Shown here: in pieces, positions 1 through 6,576 of the stretch
Numbering within the stretch: the first letter of the stretch is position 1
How the letters are laid out: every line of letters begins with the position of its first letter
Assembly (NCBI GenBank): GCA_027019845.1
Contig: JALUWE010000439.1
Coordinates: 1 to 7,804, forward strand
Direction of reading: 5' to 3'
From: Anaerolineales bacterium
GTDB lineage: Bacteria > Chloroflexota > Anaerolineae > Anaerolineales > JABWBV01
Length of the DNA stretch: 7,804 nucleotides
Made by a program: the position numbers and the translations under genes
The notes under the pieces: model-generated
What the model was told of the DNA's origin: nothing
The model's database searches: none
The model's input: the letters and a program-made list of their open reading frames with translations, nothing else

Positions 1-217
1 GGCCGGGCGGGCCGTACATGATGGCTGTGCGCGGGGTACGCCCGGCTTTGGCGTGGCAGGCCAGATCGCTTTCGCCGATGTAGGCTTCGGTTTCTACGAT
101 GATGCCCGCCAGGCGAACGCCGTTTTGGATGCGCACCAACCGTTGGCCGAGCAATCCGCGCGCCACCAGCAAAGTGGGACGCGCAAAAAACGAACGCGGG
201 AGACGATGATCGACCAT
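1..217 (-). CDS. mpg: DNA-3-methyladenine glycosylase (AAG/MPG family), N-terminal part
   Basis: This is the first 72 residues of a base-excision-repair glycosylase that removes alkylated purines such as 3-methyladenine from DNA; the rest lies beyond position 1. Seen: an N-terminal SFFARPTLLVARGLLGQ stretch typical of the family, then VETEAY at residues 41-46 and a His at 55. By alignment from memory to human AAG, Glu44 is the catalytic general base (E125), Tyr46 is Y127 and His55 is H136, with MYGPPG (67-72) at the place of the conserved M-x-x-PG segment. The ATG at 217 is the first in-frame start after the upstream stop and puts the conserved N-terminus in its usual place. It has no clear Shine-Dalgarno. 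It lies 15 bp downstream of the PP2C-like gene, so it is probably co-transcribed and translationally coupled. Activity looks intact as far as visible. Confidence 0.92.
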   Translation of the reverse strand, partial: MVDHRLPRSFFARPTLLVARGLLGQRLVRIQNGVRLAGIIVETEAYIGESDLACHAKAGRTPRTAIMYGPPG

Positions 218-232
218 GCAAAAAGGCTGGCT

Positions 233-2473
233 TCACGGCAGCGGCGCCACGTACACCTGATCCCCAACCGCCAGTAGCACGGTGCGGTTTGGGGTGAAGG
301 CGAAAGCAGTCGCCGGGAGCGAGGCTGGCGGCCCGCTCAAGACTTGCGGGCGGTATTGCCGCTGGAAGGTCAAACGCAGGCTGAAGTGGTAAATGGCCTG
401 CTGAAACGGCTCGAAAAGATAGATCGACGGGTCGGGCGGAGGGGTGAACGCGATCTGGGTGAACTGCGTATCCGCAAAGACCGGGGCGTTTTGTCGCCCA
501 ACGCGCGTATCGGTAAAGATGGCCGGATCCGTGCATTGCGTTCGCAGGTCGCCAAAGCCGAAGTTGCAAATGGTGATACGCCCGTCTTCGTGGAGCAGAA
601 AAAGCTCGCCATTGTCCACAGCCAGGTCGATCACGTCCTGCATGGATGGCACTTCTTCATCGAAGAAAAGGCGAGGACGATCCACGAAGGTGTAGTCCTC
701 CCCTGTGTACATCCACACCGCGTTGGTGGTTGGGTCGAGCACGTACAGGTTGCCACTGTCCAGAGCAAAAGCGATGGGATCGCCCCAGTTGCTGTCGGGC
801 GGGACCAGCGGTTGGGTGAGTACGGGTTTGTCCACCCGGCAATAGACCAGGATGCCGTTGGAATCCATGGCGATCACCGCGGCGTCCAGATCGTTGTTTT
901 TTGGCAGCGGTGCCAGATCGATCATCGCCCCCACGATGTAAGCGCCGTAGGAGCCAGGCGTGCAGAGAAAATCCGGGTCGAGTTCGTAACCGCGGCCGCT
1001 GAGCCAGCCGCGCACAATGTTGCCGCCGTTGGCATTGAGCAGATAAATTTCATCATCCGTGGCGGCCATGCGCTTGATAACGAAGGTATCGGCCAGGTTG
1101 CCTTGTAAGGCGGGCTGAAACGTGAGCCGTTCGACGCCATCCAATTGGTCCAGCCGGGTCTGGGCGCGCACGCGCAATGCCTGGGTTTCTTCAGTGGTCT
1201 GATACGCTTCGGCCTGATCCACGTAGAAGAGCACGGCCTCCCAGGCGGTGCGCACCTCTTGCGGGTCGGTTTTGCCTTCCGCGTTGGTCTGTGCGGCTTC
1301 AGCAAGCTGGACGTACTGGTAGTATTGCCCCAATCGCCCGCGGCGCAGGTACACCAGGCTGGCGATGGTGACCAGGATGAGCGGCACGGCCACCGCGATG
1401 AAAGCCATGACGTTACTGGGGATGGTGAACAACTCGGTGCCGGGCAGCAGGCGGGTAAGCGTGGAACGGGTGGTGTACCACAAAGCGCGCAGCGCGTTTT
1501 GGAAGGCGCGCCCAACAGCTAGCAGTGCAGGCCCGAGGACGGGTTTTCGCCGGGAGGCAGCCGCGGCTTCCGGTGGCGAAGGATCGACAGGGGGGCTTTC
1601 GGGCGGCGGCTCGTCCGGGGGAGAGGCAGGTTGAATGGGGGCGGGTGGCTGGGGTTCGGTGACCACCGCTGCTTGCGATTCGCCAGGCGGGGCGTCTGCC
1701 TCCGTCACCAACGATTTTATTTGTGGTCGCCGTTCCTGAATTTCGGTTGCAACTCGCGGAGTGACGGTAGATTGTTGCCTCCGGCCAGGCTTTATCAAAC
1801 GGAATTCACCTTTACCGGGCTGTGCCTGGATGAGCAGGGCCTGCACATCCTCCCCCGCAGCCCCGAGCAGACCGTGGTAGATGCCCGTCAGGTTGCGCGC
1901 GTGGGCTTTTTGCAAGGCTTCCGGCGTCCAGCTTGGCGGCGGGCTGGGCGTGATGACGATCAGATCGCCCTGTTCGGGGTTCAGCGGGGTGACTTGCATG
2001 GCCGCGGAGCGTCCCAGCCCCAATCCATGCCCCGCAGAGGGGGACTGGTGCAAATGTTCGCTCCGCTCCTGCTGTACGACGAACACATGGGTGGGGCCGC
2101 AACGGGCCAGATATAGCCTCCCGTGCCGGTAGACAGCCATGACCAGCAGGCCGGTGGCTTGCAAACCCTTTTGCGCACCCTTGCGGTTGCGGTCGAGCAG
2201 GAAAAGATTGAGGGAATCCACCGCGGCTCGCAACGCGCTGGTCACCGCACCTGGGGTGTGGTAATAGGTTTCCGAGACGCGCTGGAGCAGCTTCTCCAGG
2301 CCATCCGCCGGGAACGTGGCAGTGCCGGTAAAGGATAGAAAGATCAGCAACTGCTCGTTACGCCGCTGGCGGGCTGCACGCCGCGGGGGGGAGGCGAGTC
2401 TGAAACCGGGCAGGCCGGGCTGTTTTTCTCCACGCCGCCGGTGGATGGGAAGGGTGAGCAGGTCCAAAGCCAT
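233..2473 (-). CDS. Membrane-anchored protein with degenerate PP2C-like domain and propeller-like C-terminal domain
   Basis: I do not recognise a named protein; function unknown. Architecture of the 746 residues: about 40-225 resembles a PP2C/SpoIIE phosphatase fold (ATGLLVMAVYRHGRLYLARCG at the usual strand pair, then LNPEQGDLIVITP near 163-175, like the family's late PGD-x-lLL-x-SDG strand). However, the metal-binding acidic residues of active PP2Cs (DGMGG and VGDSR) are absent: the second site reads RCGPTH. A proline-rich linker covers about 261-303 and one membrane helix about 354-376, followed by Arg-rich RRGR. A helical, TPR-like stretch (381-445) leads into a beta-rich region (450-746) with repeated strand pairs such as DEIYLLN, GNLYVLD, GELFLLH and VLLAVGDQVYV, suggesting a beta-propeller. 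With a cytoplasmic N-terminus the propeller would lie outside. It is probably a non-catalytic sensor or scaffold. The ATG at 2473 is preceded by TATAAT with an 8-nt gap, suggesting a leaderless message. Confidence 0.8.
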   Translation of the reverse strand: MALDLLTLPIHRRRGEKQPGLPGFRLASPPRRAARQRRNEQLLIFLSFTGTATFPADGLEKLLQRVSETYYHTPGAVTSALRAAVDSLNLFLLDRNRKGAQKGLQATGLLVMAVYRHGRLYLARCGPTHVFVVQQERSEHLHQSPSAGHGLGLGRSAAMQVTPLNPEQGDLIVITPSPPPSWTPEALQKAHARNLTGIYHGLLGAAGEDVQALLIQAQPGKGEFRLIKPGRRQQSTVTPRVATEIQERRPQIKSLVTEADAPPGESQAAVVTEPQPPAPIQPASPPDEPPPESPPVDPSPPEAAAASRRKPVLGPALLAVGRAFQNALRALWYTTRSTLTRLLPGTELFTIPSNVMAFIAVAVPLILVTIASLVYLRRGRLGQYYQYVQLAEAAQTNAEGKTDPQEVRTAWEAVLFYVDQAEAYQTTEETQALRVRAQTRLDQLDGVERLTFQPALQGNLADTFVIKRMAATDDEIYLLNANGGNIVRGWLSGRGYELDPDFLCTPGSYGAYIVGAMIDLAPLPKNNDLDAAVIAMDSNGILVYCRVDKPVLTQPLVPPDSNWGDPIAFALDSGNLYVLDPTTNAVWMYTGEDYTFVDRPRLFFDEEVPSMQDVIDLAVDNGELFLLHEDGRITICNFGFGDLRTQCTDPAIFTDTRVGRQNAPVFADTQFTQIAFTPPPDPSIYLFEPFQQAIYHFSLRLTFQRQYRPQVLSGPPASLPATAFAFTPNRTVLLAVGDQVYVAPLP

Positions 2474-2481
2474 TGGGGAAA

Positions 2482-2487
2482 ATTATA
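2482..2487 (-). promoter_or_regulatory. Extended -10 candidate, leaderless promoter of the PP2C-like gene
   Basis: On the minus strand this reads TATAAT, followed by TTTCCCCA and the ATG at 2473. With a normal -10 to start-site distance, transcription would begin within 2 nt of the ATG, leaving no room for a ribosome binding site. A -35 box is weak at best (TTCGAG with an 18-nt spacer). The 98-bp gap to the upstream formyltransferase-like gene otherwise shows only weak CCGG-based hairpins and no convincing terminator. Confidence 0.55.
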
Positions 2488-2571
2488 CCCGCGGATTGCC
2501 CTGTTCTCGAAGACGTTTTGCTCTTTCCTCTCCGACCACTGCCCGGTGTTGGCCCGGTTGGTTCCGGTATT

Positions 2572-3465
2572 TTAGCCGCTCCGTACACGCACCACCCCAT
2601 CCGCAAACTGCACCCGCAGCGTGTCCCCCTCCCGCTGGCAGGCAGCCCCCAGTTCGACGCCTTCAGCGTATTCCAGGGCCTCCCACACCGCCGCGGCTTC
2701 CCGTGAGCCGGGGAGTTGTAGCCGGAAAGGCCGCCATTCGTTGGCCCCCCGTATGAAGTTGAAGGCCCGCCGCGCGCGCCAGGTGGTGGGGATTTCCAGG
2801 TCGCGGGGTGTAGGCCTGGGGTGGTAGCTGGCGTTTTCGGCGGGCTGGGGCCGGCGCGGGATGTTTTCGGGGGAGCGCAGGGCCTGGATCAGCAGCCGCG
2901 CGCCGGCCTGCGCGGTCAGCGTGTCCGCTTCAGGGCCGGTGATCCCGTCCGGGAAGGGCACTTCGGCCTGGGCCGCGATGTCGCCCGTGTCCGCGCCCGC
3001 GTCCATGAAGTGCAGGGTGACGCCGGTGCGGGTTTCTCCCGCCCGAAACTGCCAGAAGAGCGGGTACGGGCCGCGGTAGGCGGGCAGCAACGAGGGGTGC
3101 AGGTTCAGGCAGCCCAGCCGGGGGAGCGCCAGCCAGCTCGCGGGCAGCAACCGCGGGAAGCAGGCCGTCACGATCACATCCGGGTTCAGCGAACGCAGAG
3201 CAGGCCGCGCGGCAGGGTGCGCCAGCGCGCCGATCTCCAGAATGGGGAGTTCGTGTTGGGCGGCCAGTTGGAACAACGAACGTCCCACCGGCGGAAACGA
3301 CACCCAGCGCGGGGCGTGTTGCCGGTCGGGCCGCGGGGTCACCAGCCCAACCAGGGGAACGCCCGCCGCGATCAACGCCTCCAACACCACGCGGGAGAAA
3401 ACGCCGTTGACCCCCAGAAACAGAACGCGAGGACTGGCGGCTGTGTGCCGGTTTTTGGATGTCAT
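2572..3465 (-). CDS. Formyltransferase-fold protein, methionyl-tRNA formyltransferase-like
   Basis: 297 residues with the formyl-THF-dependent transferase fold. The Rossmann start is VLFLGVNGVFSRVVLEAL (14-31). The catalytic Asn-His-Asp triad is present: Asn121 and His123 in LNLHPSLLPAYRG (120-132), and Asp159 in MDAGADTGDI (154-163), the same spacing as Fmt and PurN. These residues predict transfer of a formyl group from 10-formyl-tetrahydrofolate to an amine. Against a plain Fmt: the protein is a little short, the N-terminal GTP-x-F-A motif of Fmt is replaced by GVNGVFS, and the C-terminal part (about 215-297) only loosely resembles the Fmt C-terminal tRNA-binding domain. It may be Fmt, an Fmt paralogue, or a formyltransferase for a sugar or another amine. 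The ATG at 3465 gives the normal distance to the first strand; no good Shine-Dalgarno is seen. It is divergent from the YggX gene across 73 bp and is the first gene of the leftward cluster. Confidence 0.85.
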   Translation of the reverse strand: MTSKNRHTAASPRVLFLGVNGVFSRVVLEALIAAGVPLVGLVTPRPDRQHAPRWVSFPPVGRSLFQLAAQHELPILEIGALAHPAARPALRSLNPDVIVTACFPRLLPASWLALPRLGCLNLHPSLLPAYRGPYPLFWQFRAGETRTGVTLHFMDAGADTGDIAAQAEVPFPDGITGPEADTLTAQAGARLLIQALRSPENIPRRPQPAENASYHPRPTPRDLEIPTTWRARRAFNFIRGANEWRPFRLQLPGSREAAAVWEALEYAEGVELGAACQREGDTLRVQFADGVVRVRSG

Positions 3466-3473
3466 GGATACAT

Positions 3474-3501
3474 TTGCAGCCGGACAGTTTAGGGGTATAC
3501 T
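3474..3501 (+). promoter_or_regulatory. Sigma70-like promoter for the YggX/selenoprotein operon
   Basis: TTGCAG (3474-3479) and TATACT (3496-3501) are separated by 16 nt in the divergent spacer. Transcription would start near 3508, giving a leader of about 30 nt before the YggX ATG. On the opposite strand I see only weak -10-like boxes for the formyltransferase gene (TAAACT with no matching -35). Confidence 0.55.
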
Positions 3502-3528
3502 TTACCACAACATCGATTCCGTATCCCT

Positions 3529-3532
3529 GGAG
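3529..3532 (+). promoter_or_regulatory. Shine-Dalgarno site of the YggX gene
   Basis: GGAG lies 6 nt before the ATG at 3539. It fixes the start of the YggX gene, against an upstream in-frame extension to 3242 that would run through the divergent spacer and the neighbouring gene. It is the clearest ribosome binding site in the window. Confidence 0.75.
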
Positions 3533-3538
3533 ATTTTT

Positions 3539-3871
3539 ATGCCCCGTATGGTGAAATGTGTCAAACTTGGAAAAGAGTTGCCCGGCCTGGACGCTCCGCC
3601 CGTGGCTGGTGAGCTTGGCAAGCGCATTTACGAGAACGTATCGCAGCAAGCCTGGAATTTGTGGAAAGAGCACCGCATTTTGCTGATCAACCACTACGGT
3701 CTGACCATGTACGATCCGCGCGCCCAGGATTTTTTGCGCCAGCAAATGGAGGAGTTCTTCTTTGGCGAGGGCGCGCAGGTGCCGGAAGGCTGGACCCCGC
3801 CCGCGCAGGGGGGCAAAGGCGGTGCAAAAGGCGGCGGTGGCAAGGGCGCACCAGCCCCGCAGCAAAAGTAA
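3539..3871 (+). CDS. yggX: Fe(2+)-trafficking / oxidative damage protection protein, YggX family
   Basis: A 110-residue cytoplasmic protein of the YggX family, linked in enterobacteria to Fe(2+) handling and protection of Fe-S clusters against oxidants. Seen: MPRMVKCVKL at the N-terminus with Cys7 at the same position as the conserved Cys7 of E. coli YggX; GELGKRIYENVSQQAW (24-39), matching GELGKRIYNEISKEAW; LWKEHRILLINHYGL (41-55); and FLRQQMEEFFF (65-75) followed by EGWTPP. The core of about 88 residues is the normal family length. The remaining 22 residues are a Gly/Lys-rich low-complexity tail ending APAPQQK, which E. coli YggX lacks. Start chosen from the Shine-Dalgarno and homology. It is the first gene of a two-gene unit with the radical SAM selenoprotein 31 bp downstream, so it may support iron supply to that cluster enzyme, which is an inference. 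Confidence 0.93.
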   Translation: MPRMVKCVKLGKELPGLDAPPVAGELGKRIYENVSQQAWNLWKEHRILLINHYGLTMYDPRAQDFLRQQMEEFFFGEGAQVPEGWTPPAQGGKGGAKGGGGKGAPAPQQK

Positions 3872-3902
3872 ACCGCCTTCTAAACCGCATTTCCTGACTC
3901 CG

Positions 3903-5333
3903 GTGTCCGATCCTGACATTTTGCTGTTGTCCTGCTACGAGCTGGGACACCAACCGCTCAGCCTTGCCTGGCCCCTGGCCGTTTTGCGCAAGAGCGGCTA
4001 TGCCCCCGCGGGGGTAGACCTGTCCGTGCAGCCTTTTCCCGAACGTCTGGCGCGCGGCGCGCGGTTGGTGGCCATTGCCGTGCCTATGCACACGGCCATG
4101 CACCTGGGCGTGCAGGCAGCCCGGCTGGTACGCCGCCACAATCCGCAAGCACACATCACTTTCTACGGCCTGTATGCCTGGCTCAACCGCCATTACCTGC
4201 TGGAAAACCGCATCGCGGACTCGATCCTGGCAGGGGAATACGAAAAGCCACTGCTCTCCCTGGCGCAGACCCTGACCACAGGGCAGCCGCCCCCTCCCAT
4301 CGCGGGGCTGGTCACCCGCGGGCACCCCGCCCCTCCCCACCTGAAGCGCGTCCGGCTGCCCGTGCCCGAACGGCAGGGGCTGCCCCCATTGGCGCGTTAC
4401 GCGCGCTACCGGCACGGCGGCCACACCCACCTGGCCGGGTATAGCGAAACCACGCGCGGCTGCCTGCACACCTGCCGCCACTGCCCGGTGGTGCCGGTGT
4501 ACCGCGGGCGTTTCTTCGCCGTGCCGCTGGAGACCGTGCTGGCCGATGTGCGCCAGCAGGTGGCGCAGGGCGCGCGGCACATCACCTTCGGCGATCCCGA
4601 CTTTCTCAACGGGCCTACCCATGCCTTGCGCGTGGCCCGCGGGCTGCACGCCGAATTCCCACACCTGACCTTCGACTTCACCGCCAAAGTGGAGCACCTG
4701 CTGCGCTACCGCCATCTGCTGCCCGAACTGCGAGAATGCGGCGCGACCTTCGTGGTCTCGGCCTTCGAGAGCCTGAGCGATGCGGTGCTCACCCGCCTGC
4801 GCAAAGGCCACCGCGCCGCGCAGCTGGACGAGGTGCTGCACGTGCTGTCCCGCGCCGGCTTGCACGTGCAACCCACCTGGCTGCCGTTCACCCCCTGGAG
4901 CAGGCTGCAAGACTATCTCGAGTTGCTGGGCTGGATTCGGGAGCGCGGCCTGATCGCCCATACCCCCGCGGTACAGCTTTCCATCCGGCTGCTGGTGCCG
5001 CCGGGTAGCGCGCTGCTGGACGACCCGGAAACAGCCGCGTTCTTCGGCCCGCTCGCGCCCCAATCGTTCACCCACCCCTGGCAGCACCCCGACCCGCGCA
5101 TGGACGCGTTGCAAAAACAAGTCGCTCAGATCGTGGAGCGCAGCCGCGGGGACGATCCCTACGCGCTGTTCTCCCGCATCGAGACCGCGGCACACCGCGC
5201 CGCGGGCAACACCCCTCCGCGCGCGGTTACGTCTGCCCGCGGCGCGGCACCCCCGCGGCTGACCGAAGACTGGTTCTGTTGAGCGGAACCGACCGGCGAC
5301 CAGGTTGGCCGCCTGACCTCCCCCCAAAAGTAA
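3903..5333 (+). CDS. CUAEP-tail radical SAM selenoprotein with B12-binding-like N-terminus (UGA read as Sec)
   Basis: From the GTG at 3903 this encodes 476 residues with selenocysteine at 460. The N-terminal part (about 4-125) resembles the Rossmann-like region of B12-binding radical SAM enzymes (ILLLSCYELGHQPLSLAWPLAVLRKSGY, later LAGEYEKPL), without the DxHxxG cobalamin-ligand motif. The radical SAM domain has CLHTCRHC, with Cys187, 191 and 194 as ligands for the 4Fe-4S cluster that cleaves S-adenosylmethionine, then ITFGDPDFLNG and a barrel to about 370. The C-terminus reads LTEDWFC, TGA, AEPTGDQ and ends at TAA (5331-5333). C-U-A-E-P is the signature of the CUAEP/CCAEP-tail radical SAM (seleno)protein family; its reaction is, to my knowledge, not established. 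The start is uncertain: an ATG at 3762 is in frame but would overlap yggX by 110 bp and add a basic, unconserved-looking segment; no Shine-Dalgarno precedes 3903. Translation is probably coupled to yggX. Confidence 0.85.
5280..5282 (+). other. In-frame TGA, predicted selenocysteine codon
   Basis: The TGA follows TGT (Cys) and is followed in the same frame by GCG GAA CCG ACC (Ala-Glu-Pro-Thr) and twelve more sense codons to a TAA. If it is read as Sec, the family tail C-U-A-E-P is complete; if it is a stop, the protein would lose exactly the conserved end of its family. Recoding needs SelA, SelB, SelC and SelD elsewhere in the genome; none is in this window. Confidence 0.85.
5295..5313 (+). 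promoter_or_regulatory. Predicted bacterial SECIS hairpin
   Basis: GGCG (5295-5298) pairs with CGCC (5310-5313), then an A-C mismatch (5299, 5309), then CCA (5300-5302) pairs with TGG (5306-5308), leaving the loop GGU (5303-5305). The loop begins 20 nt after the TGA. Seen without the last A-U pair, the tip reads CC-AGGUU-GG, close to the GC-AGGUCU-GC tip of the E. coli fdhF SECIS bound by SelB (recalled). A rival fold pairs GCGG (5283-5286) with CCGC (5309-5312) and CCGACC (5289-5294) with GGUUGG (5303-5308), loop GGCGACCA. Either would sit in the coding region just behind the Sec codon. Confidence 0.65.
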
Positions 5334-5341
5334 CCCCTCAT

Positions 5342-6568
5342 TTACAGGTGTAACGCCAACTGGGGCAAGATTTCGATCTCCAGCCGGGCGTGTGCTTTTC
5401 TCAGCGCGTTTTCCACTGCCTCCGGCGCCTCCCCGCGGGCGAAGATGAAGCCCAGATAGCTGTTCCCCTCCGGAAGGGCCAGAATGGGGCGGTGGAGCGG
5501 GGCGGTGATTTCGACCTCCTCGATCAGCGGAACATTCATGGCTGCTTCCAGCCCCTCCACCCCTGCCAGGATGCCGCTTTCCGGGATGGGGATCATCATC
5601 ACCCCGGAGGCCGCGGGCAGGCCGGATTCTGCCGGGGGCAGCCCAAAGGCCTGGCGCAGGATCAGCTCTTCGAGCGACGCCCCGGCCTCGAAGCGCAGCG
5701 CTTTCGAGCACTTGCCGCCAATCGAGCGGGCGGCCATCTCGATCATCACCGGCTGCCCCTGGTGGACGCGCAGTTCCGCGTGTACCGGCCCCTGGCGCAG
5801 ACCCAGCGCGGCCGCGGCCTGCTGCGCGGTGCGCACGATCTCTTCCTGTACACCGGCGGGCAGCCGCGAGGGGGTCACGTAAATGGTTTCCTCGAAGTAG
5901 GGGCCGTCGAGCGGGTCGGGTTTGTCGAACAAGGCCAGCGGGTGCAACGCGCCATCGTGCAGCAACCCCTCCAGCGCGACCTCGACGCCGGGAACATAGT
6001 CCTCCACCAAAAATTCGTCGCAGCCCTCGTTTTCCACGATGCGCTTGAGTTGCAGCCAGCGGTGCAGGAACTCCAGCGGATGATCGACGCGCATCACGCC
6101 CCGGCTGCCGGAGAGCACGGTGGGTTTGATCACGCAGGGGTAGGACACCTCGTCGGCGATGATTTCGGGGTCGTCGGAAAAAGTGAAGTGCCGGAAACGC
6201 GGGGAAGGCACGCCAGCCTGGGCGAACTTCCGGCGCATGATGTGTTTGTCGCGCGCGGCCAGCGCGGCCTCGGGCGCGTTGTGGGGCAGCCCCAGCCGTT
6301 CGCAAGCCGCGGCCGCGATCAGGGTGCCCGAATCGTCCAGGCCGACGATGGCGCCGACGGGATGCTCTTGCGCGTAGGCCTCGATCAGGGCAGCCGAACG
6401 CGGCACGTCGCGGTAGTCGATGGGCAGCCGGACGTTGGCTTTGTCGAGCATGGGGGGCGGCACGTCCTCCCCGCGCACCACCGGGATACCCAGTTTGCGG
6501 GCTGCTGCCTCGAAGGCTTGTGCCCGGTAGGTGAAGGCAGAAGCGAGCAGAACGAGTTGTTTTTGCAT
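5342..6568 (-). CDS. ATP-grasp ligase (carboxylate-amine ligase type)
   Basis: A 408-residue ATP-grasp enzyme, expected to activate a carboxylate as acyl-phosphate with ATP and join it to an amine. Seen: a pre-ATP-grasp domain (1-105, including IVGLDDSGTLIAAAACERLGLPHN); ATP-grasp lysine and glycine-rich loop in YPCVIKPTVLSGSRGV (143-158, Lys148 and SGSRG); FLVEDYVPGVEVALEG (186-201); and metal-binding acidic residues in HAELRVHQGQPVMIEMAARSIGG (263-285; Glu265, Glu277, Arg281). This layout resembles L-amino acid ligases and carnosine-synthase-like ATP-grasp proteins; the substrate is unknown. The ATG at 6568 begins the normal MQKQLVLLASAF strand; in-frame sequence upstream would run into the flippase gene. 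It lies 35 bp downstream of the flippase, so it is probably in an operon with it, and also has its own TACAAT box 8 nt before the ATG. It converges on the selenoprotein gene with 8 bp between stop codons. Confidence 0.88.
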   Translation of the reverse strand: MQKQLVLLASAFTYRAQAFEAAARKLGIPVVRGEDVPPPMLDKANVRLPIDYRDVPRSAALIEAYAQEHPVGAIVGLDDSGTLIAAAACERLGLPHNAPEAALAARDKHIMRRKFAQAGVPSPRFRHFTFSDDPEIIADEVSYPCVIKPTVLSGSRGVMRVDHPLEFLHRWLQLKRIVENEGCDEFLVEDYVPGVEVALEGLLHDGALHPLALFDKPDPLDGPYFEETIYVTPSRLPAGVQEEIVRTAQQAAAALGLRQGPVHAELRVHQGQPVMIEMAARSIGGKCSKALRFEAGASLEELILRQAFGLPPAESGLPAASGVMMIPIPESGILAGVEGLEAAMNVPLIEEVEITAPLHRPILALPEGNSYLGFIFARGEAPEAVENALRKAHARLEIEILPQLALHL

Positions 6569-6576
6569 CGCGGGAG

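Noticed and set aside
200..235. The TGA ending the PP2C-like gene, followed in the same frame by five codons and the glycosylase ATG, as a second Sec codon or a read-through fusion.
   Set aside because: The residues before (VYVAPLP) are a natural end, no Cys/Sec motif or SECIS-like hairpin is seen, and the glycosylase starts normally at its own ATG.
344..1108. A 254-codon plus-strand open frame opposite the PP2C-like gene, and similar ones at 1145-1522, 1631-2116, 2821-3492, 5390-6583 and 7081-7674.
   Set aside because: All are complementary shadows of minus-strand genes with better-supported domains, and none shows a recognisable domain or ribosome binding site.
2545..2571. A terminator hairpin after the formyltransferase-like gene, from repeated CCGG blocks.
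   Set aside because: The best stem I can draw is only 4 bp and lacks a proper U-run on the coding strand.
3762..3902. In-frame ATG at 3762 as the start of the radical SAM protein.
   Set aside because: It would overlap yggX by 110 bp; the extra 47 residues are an Arg/Lys/Ala-rich by-product of the yggX tail in another frame. The first recognisable strand begins just after the GTG at 3903. Not fully excluded.
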